The translations under genes and the position numbers were made by a program. This document shows positions 1 through 8,712 of a stretch of DNA of 40,238 bases, one piece after another. The notes beneath the pieces are model-generated. The model did no database searches, was not told the origin of the DNA, and was given only the letters and a program-made list of their open reading frames with translations. The DNA is from Acidobacteriota bacterium (lineage in GTDB: Bacteria; Acidobacteriota; UBA4820; DSQY01): assembly GCA_021833665.1 (NCBI GenBank), contig JAKBES010000008.1, positions 1 through 40,238 of the forward strand, in the 5' to 3' direction. The first letter of the stretch is position 1; each line of letters begins with the position of its first letter.

Positions 1-483
1 AAGCCGCAGGGCTACCAGGTGATCGGCGCCCGCGCACTGACCGCGTACGGCGCCCCTTTCAGCCGCTACCTCCTGGTCTCCTGCGACGCCCGCTTTCTCA
101 TCCCGGAGGGGACGCCCGTAATGGGCTCAGGCGGGGCCGTGGGCCACGTGCAGGGTGCGAGCGGCACCCTCCACAAGGTCATCCTGCTCACGGACCCCAG
201 CAGCGCCGTGGGGGTCGCGTCGGAGCGGGCCGGGGTCAAGGGGGTCGCCGTAGGGAAAGGGAGCGACATGGAAATCCGCTGGATCTCTAATGAATCGGAC
301 GTGCGCGTGGGTGACATTTTTGTGACCTCCGGCGAGGACGGGGTTTTCCCCCCCGGCTTGCGCGTGGGCACGGCCGTCTCCGTGGAGGACGGCGGCGACT
401 ACCTGAAGAAGATCACCCTGAGCCCCAGCTCCAAGATGGATCAGCTCACGTGGGTACTCCTGTTGAGGAAAACCGTTGGCTAA
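1..483 (+). CDS. mreC: Rod shape-determining protein MreC, C-terminal part (5' end outside window)
   Basis: The frame is open from base 1, so the gene begins upstream of the window; about 160 residues of the C-terminal part are visible. MreC is a periplasmic, membrane-anchored scaffold that links MreB to the RodA/PBP2 elongation machinery. The visible part fits the MreC beta-barrel region: a stretch ending in YQVIGARAL, then a glycine-rich segment MGSGGAVGHV, a run of hydrophobic strands, and a late SGEDGVFPPGLRVG segment resembling the MreC 'tSG..g.fP.Gi.VG' motif. The downstream order mreD, mrdA, rodA supports the call strongly. The stop TAA at 481-483 overlaps the mreD start by 8 bp, which implies translational coupling. 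Confidence 0.9.
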   Translation, partial: KPQGYQVIGARALTAYGAPFSRYLLVSCDARFLIPEGTPVMGSGGAVGHVQGASGTLHKVILLTDPSSAVGVASERAGVKGVAVGKGSDMEIRWISNESDVRVGDIFVTSGEDGVFPPGLRVGTAVSVEDGGDYLKKITLSPSSKMDQLTWVLLLRKTVG

Positions 484-958
484 GCGCCTGATCCCGGTCC
501 TCGTGCTCCTCCTCCTGGCGGCGGGCGTTCAGACCCTCATCCCGCTCATTTCAGGAGACCTGACCATCGCCAATCCCTACCTGGCCGTCCTGGTGCCCCT
601 CGCCATGCGCAGCGGCAAGATGGGGGGGGTGTTGTGGGGAGCCGTTCTGGGAATTGTAAGCGACGCCTACTTCTCGCCCTTCGTGGGCTTCCACGGCCTT
701 TCCTTCTGCATTCTCGGGTACGTTTTGGGGTGGATGGGCGGCAAGCTCCTCATCGGCGGCATCCTGCCCATGGCCATATTTGCTTGGGCGGCCTATGTTT
801 TGGATGCGGCGGCCGTAGCGGGCCTGTACCTGTTGCTGGGCCTGCCCCTTGCCTCGCCGTTTTGGGTTTTCGTCCTGCTGGGGAGCCTGATCACGGCGGC
901 GCTTACCGCTCTTTTCGAACCCGTGGCCCGGCGCCTTTACCGGAAGGACCAAGCATGA
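476..958 (+). CDS. mreD: Rod shape-determining protein MreD
   Basis: A 160-residue, very hydrophobic protein with about five predicted membrane segments and a short basic C-terminus (RRLYRK). This is the size and topology of MreD, the inner-membrane partner of MreC in the elongasome. The start is a TTG at 476 inside the end of mreC, the only start consistent with full length; the first hydrophobic segment begins almost at once. The stop forms an ATGA overlap with mrdA at 955. MreD sequences are poorly conserved, so the assignment rests on topology, length and position between mreC and mrdA. A run of eight G at 622-629 lies in the coding region. Confidence 0.85.
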   Translation: MAKRLIPVLVLLLLAAGVQTLIPLISGDLTIANPYLAVLVPLAMRSGKMGGVLWGAVLGIVSDAYFSPFVGFHGLSFCILGYVLGWMGGKLLIGGILPMAIFAWAAYVLDAAAVAGLYLLLGLPLASPFWVFVLLGSLITAALTALFEPVARRLYRKDQA

Positions 959-2916
959 ACCTCCCGCTGGACTCGGGTCTGCCCGCCAAGACGGCCTTCC
1001 TCAGAGTCGGGCTCTGGACCGTGTTCCTCCTGTTCGCCCTGCGCCTTTTTTACCTCCAGGTGCTGCACGGGGACTACTACCGAACCCTGAGCGAAAACAA
1101 TTACACCCGTACCATCGTGCTCCGAAGCCCGAGAGGCATGCTCCTGGACCGCAACGGCAAGGTCCTGTGCCGCAACCGCGTCAGCTTCTCTCTGGTCCTG
1201 GACGCGGCGCGGGGAGGCTCCATCGACGAGACCCTCTCGGCCATGCGGCGCATCCTGGACTTCACCATGGACCGGGCCCAGGTGGACGCCGCCCTTCGCC
1301 GGAGCCCCGTGGCATCCCTCGCCGTGCTGGCCAGGGACGTGCCTCCCTCCTGGCTCCAGAAGATCGAAGCCCACCAGCAGGAGCTCAACATGCTCCGCAT
1401 CGAGATGGAGCTCAGGCGGGACTATCCCTACGGCCTCTATGCCGGCCACGCTTTGGGTTACGTCGGCCTCCTCTCGCCCGAGGACGCCGAGCGCATGAAG
1501 ATCAAGGAAACGGACCCCTTCATCGAAGTGGGCAAGTCGGGAGTGGAGAAGACCGCAAACGTCCGTCTCATGGGGGTGAACGGCCGGAGGACCGCCCAAG
1601 TCAACAGCCTGGGCCGCGAGGTCGAGGACCCCAAATTGCGCCTTCCGGGCGTGGGAGTCCAGGAGGATCCCGTACCGGGCAAGCCGCTCAACCTGAATCT
1701 CGACATGGACCTTCAGACCATCCTGGAAAATGCCTTCGCGGGCGAGACGGGCTCGGCGGTCTTCATGAATCCCAACACCGGCGAGATCCTGGCCTGGGTG
1801 AGCGAGCCCGAGTTCAACCCCAATCTCTTCTCCGGAACCGTGAGCGCCTCCGCGTGGAAGGAGCTGGTGGATGATCCCACGCGCCCTCTTCTGAACCGCC
1901 CCATCCAGGGTGCCTATCCTCCTGGCTCCACCTTCAAGCCCTTCGTGGCCCTCGTGGGCCTGCAGGAGGGCCTCCTCTCCGCGAGCACGGTGTTTACCTG
2001 CGGAGGCGTGTGGGACTACGGCGGCCACCCCTTCCACTGCTGGAGCAAAGGCCACGGCACCATCGACCTCATCACCGCCATCCAGAACTCCTGCAACATT
2101 TACTTCTACCACGCGGGAGACCGCATCGGCATCGAGCGGCTGGACAAATGGGGACGCCTTTTTGGCCTGGGACGTAAGACCGGCGTGGACTTGCCCGGCG
2201 AGACGAGCGGCGTCCTCGGCTCGCCGGAGTGGAAGGCGAAGCGGGGCCTGGGCCCGTGGTATCCGGGAGAAACGCTGCCCGTCAGCATCGGCCAGGGGTA
2301 TCTTACGGTCACCCCTCTCCAGCTCCTGAGCTTTTACTCCACCCTCGCCACGGGAGGAACGCGCTACCGGCCCAGGCTCATATCGGGCCCCCCCGAGGTC
2401 CTCAGTACGGTGGACGTCTCGCCTGAAGCGCTCGGCGTCGTGAAGGAGGGACTCGCCAGGGTCGTGAGCAGCGGCACGGGGAAGGGATGCCAGATTCCCG
2501 GCGTGGAGGTGTGCGCCAAGACGGGAACGGCTCAGGTGGTGCAGGCCAGCTCTGGAAAGAACACCTACTCCCTCGATAAGGCCGAGCGGGACCACGCGTG
2601 GATCGCCGGGTTCGCCCCGCGCAGCAACCCCACGGTGGCCTTCGTGGTCATGGTGGAGCACGGCGGCCACGGCGGCGACGTGGGAGCCAAGATCGCCAAG
2701 GCCGGCCTGGAGTATCTCTTCCTCGGCAAGAAGCCCGGAGAGCTGATCGGACCGCCCAAGCCGGCTTCCGTGCCTCCCCCGCCCCTGGCGGAGCCGGAAA
2801 TCCCCACGGACCTGCCCCCCGAGGTTCCGCCTCCCCCGCCAGAACAGCCCACGCCCGAAGGCATCCCCCAGGGGACCATTCAGGACCAGAACGGGCCCGC
2901 TGGGGTGCGCCCGTGA
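955..2916 (+). CDS. mrdA: Penicillin-binding protein 2 (elongasome transpeptidase) with proline-rich C-terminal tail
   Basis: A 653-residue class B PBP that crosslinks peptidoglycan during cell elongation, working with the RodA glycosyltransferase. It has an N-terminal membrane anchor (about residues 18-36), the PBP dimerisation domain, then the transpeptidase domain with active-site STFK (nucleophile near Ser325), an SCN motif and KTGTAQ (near residue 522). The ATG at 955 overlaps the mreD stop by 4 bp and puts the anchor at the usual distance; longer upstream readings overlap mreD and are not credible. The last 55 or so residues, after the catalytic domain, are unusually rich in Pro and Glu (PPKPASVPPPP, later VPPPPPEQ), a low-complexity periplasmic tail most PBP2 proteins lack. 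The stop overlaps the rodA GTG by 4 bp. Confidence 0.95.
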   Translation: MNLPLDSGLPAKTAFLRVGLWTVFLLFALRLFYLQVLHGDYYRTLSENNYTRTIVLRSPRGMLLDRNGKVLCRNRVSFSLVLDAARGGSIDETLSAMRRILDFTMDRAQVDAALRRSPVASLAVLARDVPPSWLQKIEAHQQELNMLRIEMELRRDYPYGLYAGHALGYVGLLSPEDAERMKIKETDPFIEVGKSGVEKTANVRLMGVNGRRTAQVNSLGREVEDPKLRLPGVGVQEDPVPGKPLNLNLDMDLQTILENAFAGETGSAVFMNPNTGEILAWVSEPEFNPNLFSGTVSASAWKELVDDPTRPLLNRPIQGAYPPGSTFKPFVALVGLQEGLLSASTVFTCGGVWDYGGHPFHCWSKGHGTIDLITAIQNSCNIYFYHAGDRIGIERLDKWGRLFGLGRKTGVDLPGETSGVLGSPEWKAKRGLGPWYPGETLPVSIGQGYLTVTPLQLLSFYSTLATGGTRYRPRLISGPPEVLSTVDVSPEALGVVKEGLARVVSSGTGKGCQIPGVEVCAKTGTAQVVQASSGKNTYSLDKAERDHAWIAGFAPRSNPTVAFVVMVEHGGHGGDVGAKIAKAGLEYLFLGKKPGELIGPPKPASVPPPPLAEPEIPTDLPPEVPPPPPEQPTPEGIPQGTIQDQNGPAGVRP

Positions 2917-4022
2917 AGAACACGCTCAAGGCGTATGTCGCCTACGGCGACCATCTCACCACCCTCTTGTTCCTCGTCCTCCTGGCTGGCGGAGCGGTGA
3001 TGGTGCGCTCGGCCACCTTCGGCACCAAGTTCGCGCCCCTCGCCGAGCGCCAGACCACGTGGTGCTTCGTGGCCGTCGCCGCCTATGTCCTGGCCACCCT
3101 CGTCCCCTACGAAGTCTGGATCGAATACAGCTACATCCTCTACGGGCTGTGCATCGTGGTGCTCCTGGGCGTCATGATCTTCGGGCACTCCGTGGCGGGC
3201 TCCCGGTCCTGGCTCGTCCTTGGCCCCGTGGGGTTCCAACCCTCGGAGCTTGCCAAGGTGGCCGCGGCCCTCGCCGGCGCGGGCTATATTAAAGATCTGT
3301 CGCACAAGGTGATCGGGATCAAGGAATTCTCCATCCTCACGGGCATCATCGCCCTTCCCATGCTGCTCACGCTCTTCCAGCCGGACTTCGGCACCGCCAC
3401 CACCTTCCTGCCCATGATCCTCGCGGCCTTCTACCTGAGCCGAATGGGCCTGAGCCAGATCCTCAAGTGGGCGGCGCTGGCGGCCGCCCTGGGAGGTGTG
3501 GTCTTTGTGCTGGGTTGGTTCACGTTCTTCAAGCCCTACCAGAAGGAGCGCGTCCTTACCTTCCTCAATCCCGCATCAGACACCCGCGGCGCGGGCTATC
3601 AGGTGCACCAGGCGAGAATCGCCGTGGGGTCGGGAGAGCTGACGGGAAAGGGACTCTATTCGGGCACCCAGAACCGCCTCAATTTTCTTCCGGCACCGCA
3701 CACCGACTTCATCTTCGGCGTCATCTGCGAGGAGACGGGTTTTCTGGGCGCCGTGGCCCTCCTGGCGGTCTTTTTCGCCCTATTGGGGCGGTTTCTCAGC
3801 ACCCTCCTGGTGGCGCGGGACATGGAGGGCCGCTTTCTGGTGCTCTGCGCCTTCTCGGTGATCCTCTATCATCTCTTCATCAACGTGGGCATGGTCATCG
3901 GCCTCGTGCCAACCACGGGCATCCCCCTGCCCTTTCTCTCCTACGGCGGGTCCTCCCTGGTGGGCCTCAGCCTCTTCGTGGGCTTGGCGGCCAATGTCCG
4001 CGCTCACCGGTTTGTACGATGA
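2913..4022 (+). CDS. rodA: Peptidoglycan glycosyltransferase RodA
   Basis: A 369-residue polytopic membrane protein of the SEDS family, which polymerises lipid II into glycan strands as the partner of PBP2. Family signatures include GSRSWLVLGPVGFQPSEL near residue 100, FQPDFGTA, and the C-terminal run VPTTGIPLPFLSYGGSS. About ten membrane segments are predicted. The GTG start at 2913 overlaps the mrdA stop (GTGA) and gives a normal RodA N-terminus; a longer same-frame reading from 2598 would run inside mrdA. The end overlaps the next gene by 4 bp (ATGA at 4019). Confidence 0.95.
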   Translation: MKNTLKAYVAYGDHLTTLLFLVLLAGGAVMVRSATFGTKFAPLAERQTTWCFVAVAAYVLATLVPYEVWIEYSYILYGLCIVVLLGVMIFGHSVAGSRSWLVLGPVGFQPSELAKVAAALAGAGYIKDLSHKVIGIKEFSILTGIIALPMLLTLFQPDFGTATTFLPMILAAFYLSRMGLSQILKWAALAAALGGVVFVLGWFTFFKPYQKERVLTFLNPASDTRGAGYQVHQARIAVGSGELTGKGLYSGTQNRLNFLPAPHTDFIFGVICEETGFLGAVALLAVFFALLGRFLSTLLVARDMEGRFLVLCAFSVILYHLFINVGMVIGLVPTTGIPLPFLSYGGSSLVGLSLFVGLAANVRAHRFVR

Positions 4023-5035
4023 ACCGGCGCTACGCCCGGCAGGCGATCCTCCCGTGGCTCGGCGAGGCGGGTCAGGCTCGATTGGGGGCCGCCACGGCGG
4101 CGGTCGTGGGCCTCGGAGCCCTGGGGTGCACGTCGTCCTCCCTCCTGGCTAGAGCCGGCGTGGGGCGCCTCCTGCTCGTGGACCGGGATTTCGTGGAGAC
4201 CTCCAACTTGGCGCGGCAAGTGCTCTTTACGGAGGCCGATGCCGCGCAGCGGCTGCCCAAGGCTGTGGCCGCGGAGGCTCACCTGCGGGAGGCCCGGTCG
4301 GACCTCGCCACGGAGATTTTCGTGGCGGACCTGGACGCCGAGCTGGCCAGACACCTGTTTGCCCGGTGCGATCTCGTCCTTGATGGCACGGACAATTTCG
4401 AAACCCGCTACCTCCTCAACGACGCCTCGGTCTCCACCGGGAAGCCCTGGGTCTACGCGGGAGCCGTGAGCACCTACGGTTCGGTCATGCACTTCCGCCC
4501 CGGGGAGACGGGCTGCCTGCGCTGCCTTTTTCCCCAGGCACCCGCCCCGGGCTCGGCCCCCACGTGCGACACGGCCGGCGTCCTTGGACCCGCCGCGGCG
4601 GCCGTGGCGGCCATCCAGGCGGGCGAGGCCATCAAGCTCCTGGCGGGACGGGCCGACCTGTGCGCCTCGGGCCTGCTCACCCTGGATTTGATGACGTGGA
4701 CCTTCGGCCACTCGCCCGCCTTGCGGGATCCCGACTGCCCATGCTGCGCGGAGCGGCGTTTCGACTTTCTGGAGGAGCACTCGGGGAGCCGAACCTACCG
4801 CCTGTGCGGCCGCGACGGCATCATGGTCCTCGCACCCAAGGGAACGCGCCTGGACCTTAAAACCATCGAGAATCGGCTCTCCTCCATCGGGCCCGTGTTC
4901 TCAAATCCCTACCTCCTTCAGACCGAGTGGGAGGGACACCGCGTCACCCTCTACGAGGACGGAAGAGCCCTCATCCAGAACACGGGAGATCCGGCGCGCG
5001 CCAGGACCCTCTATGCGAAATACTTGGGGATGTGA
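4019..5035 (+). CDS. ThiF/MoeB-type E1-like adenylyltransferase with extra C-terminal domain
   Basis: A 338-residue E1-like enzyme that would adenylate the C-terminus of a sulfur carrier protein (ThiS, MoaD or similar). The nucleotide loop GLGALG is at 31-36, followed by a DRDFVETSNLARQ segment typical of MoeB/ThiF. A zinc site is formed by C166/C169 and C240/C243, and C183 in PTCDTAGVLGP is the candidate catalytic cysteine. After the zinc site comes an extension of about 85 residues (roughly 253-338, ending in LYAKYLG). It is not a rhodanese domain but resembles short C-terminal domains I recall on MoeB-like proteins of other phyla. The gene overlaps rodA by 4 bp, an unexpected partner for cell-wall genes. 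No thiS, moaD or thiG lies nearby, so the carrier cannot be named. Confidence 0.85.
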   Translation: MNRRYARQAILPWLGEAGQARLGAATAAVVGLGALGCTSSSLLARAGVGRLLLVDRDFVETSNLARQVLFTEADAAQRLPKAVAAEAHLREARSDLATEIFVADLDAELARHLFARCDLVLDGTDNFETRYLLNDASVSTGKPWVYAGAVSTYGSVMHFRPGETGCLRCLFPQAPAPGSAPTCDTAGVLGPAAAAVAAIQAGEAIKLLAGRADLCASGLLTLDLMTWTFGHSPALRDPDCPCCAERRFDFLEEHSGSRTYRLCGRDGIMVLAPKGTRLDLKTIENRLSSIGPVFSNPYLLQTEWEGHRVTLYEDGRALIQNTGDPARARTLYAKYLGM

Positions 5036-5146
5036 GGCTAAGAACCGCATTCGAACTTCGGAAAACGGACAAGGAAAGGCGATTTGCCACCAAAACACAA
5101 TGGCACCAAGAGGGTTCGAGGATCGCGACGTACGGGCTGAAAGGGG

Positions 5147-6211
5147 ATGCTGAGGCGGGGGGCGAACGTGAAAAGCGAGCAAAACGGCCCTAGGCTTTGG
5201 ACCTGCCCTCTGTGGCCGCTGGGCATGGGGTTCCTGGGCCTAGCAAGGCTCAAGGCCTGGTGCTACGGCCGCCGGTCCGCCCCCGTGCGCCTGGGCCGCC
5301 CCACCGTCTCCATCGGCAATCTGACCTTCGGCGGAACGGGGAAAACCCCCTTCGCCCTGGCCATGGCCCGCGTGCTCCTGGAGATGGGCGAACGTCCCGG
5401 GGTCCTCCTTCGAGGCTACGGACGGCGAACCCGCGGCGCACGCCGCGTGGACCAGGCCTCCGCGCCCGAAGAGGTAGGGGAGGAAGCCCTGCTCCTGGCT
5501 CGCGCCCTTCCGGGGACTCCGGTGGCCGTGGGCGAGCGCCGCGAGGAAGCGGCCGCTCTCGTGCGGGAACTCTGCTCCGTGTTCATCCTGGACGACGCCT
5601 TCCAGCACCTGCGCGTCCACCGCGACGTGGACCTTCTGCTCGTCGATGCTTCCCGTCCCGGCGATCTCCACGCCCCGCCCGTGGGCCGTCTGCGCGAACC
5701 CCTTTCGGCGGCGAAGCGGGCCTCCGTCCTGGTGGCGACGCGCGGCGAGGTGCACCATCTGGCCCCCTCGCTCCTAGGATGGACTGAAGGCGTGCCCCGC
5801 GTGAGCGCCCGCTTCGAGTGGGAGCCCGCGCCCCTGGGCTCTGCCCTTTTCCCCTCCTGGAAGGCCCTGGGCGGCGTGCCGGTCGTGGCCTTCGCGGGCG
5901 TGGGCCATCCAGAATCTTTCTTTGAGCAGGCCCGGGCCGCCGGCCTATCCCTGTCCGCGCGCGTTGCTTTCAGAGATCACGCCCGGCCCACCGCCGCCCG
6001 CCTGCGACTCATCCTCTCCAGAGCTCGGGAGACGGGCGCGGGGGCGGTCCTCACAACGGAGAAGGACGCCGTAAAGTGGGCTCCGCTGTGGCCCGAAGGC
6101 CTCCCTCTCGTCTATCCGCGGCTCACCACCCTCCTTGAGGGGGACGTGGAGGAGCTCCGCGCCCGTCTGGCCGAGGCATGCCGCCCCGGGGCAAGCCTCG
6201 GACGGCAATGA
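5147..6211 (+). CDS. lpxK: Tetraacyldisaccharide 4'-kinase LpxK
   Basis: A 354-residue kinase that phosphorylates the 4' position of the lipid A disaccharide precursor at the inner membrane. It has an N-terminal membrane-associated segment (about 22-40), the family signature SIGNLTFGGTGKTP with the Walker A loop at 62-68, and DDAFQHLRVHRDVDLLLVDA near 150, matching the LpxK 'DDGfQH' region. The start is uncertain. ATG 5147 has a purine run directly against it, and GTG 5168 is seven codons downstream with GAGG about 12 nt upstream; neither is ideal. The gene follows a 111-bp AT-richer gap, so it may have its own promoter, but I could not identify boxes there. The stop overlaps priA (ATGA). Confidence 0.92.
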   Translation: MLRRGANVKSEQNGPRLWTCPLWPLGMGFLGLARLKAWCYGRRSAPVRLGRPTVSIGNLTFGGTGKTPFALAMARVLLEMGERPGVLLRGYGRRTRGARRVDQASAPEEVGEEALLLARALPGTPVAVGERREEAAALVRELCSVFILDDAFQHLRVHRDVDLLLVDASRPGDLHAPPVGRLREPLSAAKRASVLVATRGEVHHLAPSLLGWTEGVPRVSARFEWEPAPLGSALFPSWKALGGVPVVAFAGVGHPESFFEQARAAGLSLSARVAFRDHARPTAARLRLILSRARETGAGAVLTTEKDAVKWAPLWPEGLPLVYPRLTTLLEGDVEELRARLAEACRPGASLGRQ

Positions 6212-8640
6212 GCCCCTCGCCCTCTCGCTCCGCGGACCCGCGCCGTGTCGTCCAGGTGGCTCTTCCCCTTCCACCCCGTGGCACCTTCTCCTACCTGGTA
6301 CCCGATGGCGTGGAGACGCCCCTGCCCGGCTGCCGCGTCCGGGTCCCCTTCGCAAGGGCGGAACATATCGGCTATGTGGTCGAGGACCCAGCCGCCGTTC
6401 CTCCTGAATCCCTCAAACCCTTGAAAGACATCCTCGATCAGGCCCCCCTCTTCCCGGCCGATCTTCTCGAGTTCACCCGTTGGATTGCGGACTATTACCT
6501 CGTGTCGTGGGGTTCGGTCCTCAAGTGCGCCTACCCCTCGGGGCTGGATCCGGCCCCCCGGTCCAAGTACAGGCTGGCCGAGCCTCCGCCGGATGCCGAT
6601 CCGGGCGACATCGCTCCCCTCCTCCACTGCCTCGCTCAAGGGCCGCGGGCTCTGGCCGCCCTGCGAGCCTCCCTGGGGCCGGGCGCCGATGCCCTCACGG
6701 GCCGGGCGGTGCTGGAGGGCTGGGTGGATGAGGAGACTTCCTGGAAGACTCGCAGGCGCTACGCGGGGGGCGACCGGATCGCCCTCCTCCTCACCCGGGA
6801 GGAGGCGCACACGAGGATCGAGGACGGAGACACTCCGTCCCAATTCGCCAAGACCCTCGGGGCCCTCTTGGCCTTCGAGGAACGGGGATTCCCCACGGTG
6901 GCGGATACAGCAGCCGCGGCCAAGGTGCCCCAATACGTCCTTCAGGAGATGGCCGAACTGGGATGGATCGAACTGTTCGGCCTCCTCCCCGCCAAGCTCC
7001 CGGGTCGTCCTTCTCCGCACGTGCTGACTCCCGCGCAGCAGGAGGCCATCGGCGCCATCGGCAAGGCGCTTGAAGGAGGGCGGCACGAGACGTTCCTCCT
7101 CTTCGGCATCACGGGCTCGGGGAAGACCGAGGTCTACATGAGGCTCATGGAACAGGCGGCCCGAGACGGGGGGTCCGCCCTCTATCTCGTCCCCGAGATC
7201 TCCCTCGCCTCCTTCCTCGCGCGCCGCCTCCTGGAGCGATTCGGAAGCGACGTAGCCATCCTCCATTCCTCCATGACCGAACACGAGCGCGTGCGCCAGT
7301 GGCGGCGAGTGGCCGGAGGCGGCGCGCGCATGGTCATCGGACCCCGCTCGGCCCTCTTCGCGCCCCTCCCAAGCCTGCGCCTGATCATCGTGGACGAGGA
7401 GCACGACGGCAGCTACAAGCAGCAGGAGTTTCCCCGCTACCACGCCCGGGACGCGGCCGTGCTGCGAGGGGCCAAGGCCGGGATCCCCGTGGTCCTGGGG
7501 TCGGCCACGCCCTCGGTGGAATCCTTCTACAACGCCGTGGAAACTCGAAAGTACACCCTGCTCAGCCTGCCGGAACGAACCGGAAAGGCGGTTCTGCCGC
7601 CCGTGAAGGTGGTCGACATGCGGGAGGAGTTCCGCGCTTCGGGCCAGCGTCTCACCCTCTCCAGGAGCTTGGAGACGGCCCTGGAGAGCGCGCTATCCGC
7701 CGGACGCCAAGCCATCATCCTGAGGAACCGGCTGGGGTTCTCCACCTTCGTCCTGTGCCGTGAGTGCGGGAAGACCATCCAGTGCGGCCAGTGCTCCGTG
7801 GCGCTCACGTTTCACCGAAAGGCCTCCCAGCTCCGGTGCCACTACTGCGGGCGCATGGAGCCGGTGCCGGAAACCTGCCCCTCATGCGGCGGAGAGGTGC
7901 TGCAGTTTCTGGGCGAGGGGACGGAAAAAGTGGAAGACATCCTGGCCGGCCGGTTTCCCCAGGCGCGGGTGAGGCGCATGGACCGGGACGCCGTGAGGAC
8001 AGCCGCGGCCTACGACACCCTCTGGCGGGACTTTGAGGGGGGGGGGGTGCAGATTCTGGTGGGAACCCAGATGGTCGCCAAGGGACACGACGTGCACAAC
8101 GTGACCCTCGTGGGCATCCTGGGAGCCGATTTTCTTTTGGGCATGCCCGACTTCAGGGCCGCCGAGCGCACCTTCCAGCTCATCACTCAGGCCGCGGGCC
8201 GGGCGGGCAGGGGGGAGGCCGCGGGGACCGTTGTCCTCCAGTCGTACCACGTGGACCACTACGCGGTTCAGGCCGCCAGCGGCCACGATTACGTCACCTT
8301 TTACGAGAAGGACATCCGGTACCGGCAGCTTGTAGGGTATCCGCCCGCGGGGGCGCTGGCGCGCGTCGAGATCCGCCATCCGGACCCCGCCAAAGCCGAG
8401 GCGCTGGCGAACCAAGCGGCCCGGGCCTTGCGCGCCCCCGGCGCCCGGGGGGTGCGCATCCTTGGCCCCTCGGAACCCCCCCTGGCCCGGCTGGAGGGCC
8501 TTTACCGGCGCCACATCCTCCTGAAGGCGCCCGCCCGCCATCAGCTCCGGGCTCTCCTCGCCTCACTTCTGGACGGTCCTTTGGGCCGCCATTCGGGGAA
8601 AGCCCTGCTCGTGGAGGTGGACCCTTACGTCCTCATGTGA
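6208..8640 (+). CDS. priA: Primosomal protein N' (PriA), replication-restart helicase
   Basis: An 810-residue superfamily 2 helicase that reloads the replisome at stalled forks. An N-terminal 3'-DNA-binding domain is followed by the helicase core: Walker A GITGSGKTE near residue 302, a DEEH box near 396, and SATPS after it. A cysteine-rich zinc module spans about 517-560 (CREC, CGQC, CHYC, CPSC), then the C-terminal helicase motifs GTQMVAKGHD and TQAAGRAGRG. The start at 6208 was chosen for the ATGA overlap with lpxK; an in-frame ATG at 6178 would add ten residues inside lpxK. A run of eleven G at 8037-8047 encodes a Gly-Gly-Gly loop in the second helicase lobe. Confidence 0.96.
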   Translation: MSPSPSRSADPRRVVQVALPLPPRGTFSYLVPDGVETPLPGCRVRVPFARAEHIGYVVEDPAAVPPESLKPLKDILDQAPLFPADLLEFTRWIADYYLVSWGSVLKCAYPSGLDPAPRSKYRLAEPPPDADPGDIAPLLHCLAQGPRALAALRASLGPGADALTGRAVLEGWVDEETSWKTRRRYAGGDRIALLLTREEAHTRIEDGDTPSQFAKTLGALLAFEERGFPTVADTAAAAKVPQYVLQEMAELGWIELFGLLPAKLPGRPSPHVLTPAQQEAIGAIGKALEGGRHETFLLFGITGSGKTEVYMRLMEQAARDGGSALYLVPEISLASFLARRLLERFGSDVAILHSSMTEHERVRQWRRVAGGGARMVIGPRSALFAPLPSLRLIIVDEEHDGSYKQQEFPRYHARDAAVLRGAKAGIPVVLGSATPSVESFYNAVETRKYTLLSLPERTGKAVLPPVKVVDMREEFRASGQRLTLSRSLETALESALSAGRQAIILRNRLGFSTFVLCRECGKTIQCGQCSVALTFHRKASQLRCHYCGRMEPVPETCPSCGGEVLQFLGEGTEKVEDILAGRFPQARVRRMDRDAVRTAAAYDTLWRDFEGGGVQILVGTQMVAKGHDVHNVTLVGILGADFLLGMPDFRAAERTFQLITQAAGRAGRGEAAGTVVLQSYHVDHYAVQAASGHDYVTFYEKDIRYRQLVGYPPAGALARVEIRHPDPAKAEALANQAARALRAPGARGVRILGPSEPPLARLEGLYRRHILLKAPARHQLRALLASLLDGPLGRHSGKALLVEVDPYVLM

Positions 8641-8660
8641 GGAGCCGGCCTCCTCTCGGG

Positions 8661-8689
8661 TTGATTCGATCCCTCAGTTCCGATATGGT
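8661..8689 (+). promoter_or_regulatory. Candidate sigma-70 promoter for the TPR gene
   Basis: TTGATT at 8661-8666 and TATGGT at 8684-8689 are separated by 17 bp, each matching four of six consensus bases. The expected transcript start is near 8696, at the AAGGAGG ribosome-binding sequence (8696-8702), so the leader would be only about 17 nt. Confidence 0.4.
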
Positions 8690-8712
8690 ACAGCGAAGGA
8701 GGATCAACCCCC

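Noticed and set aside
634-954. Upstream extension of mrdA through mreD
   Set aside because: This frame inside mreD gives an Arg/Pro/Gly-rich translation; the ATGA start at 955 gives a normal PBP2 N-terminus.
937-2670. 577-codon open frame antisense to mrdA
   Set aside because: A GC-bias shadow of the PBP2 gene, with no domain resemblance.
5036-5146. tRNA-like or riboswitch element before lpxK
   Set aside because: A GGTTCGAGG stretch caught the eye, but no cloverleaf, acceptor pairing or conserved riboswitch core could be drawn.
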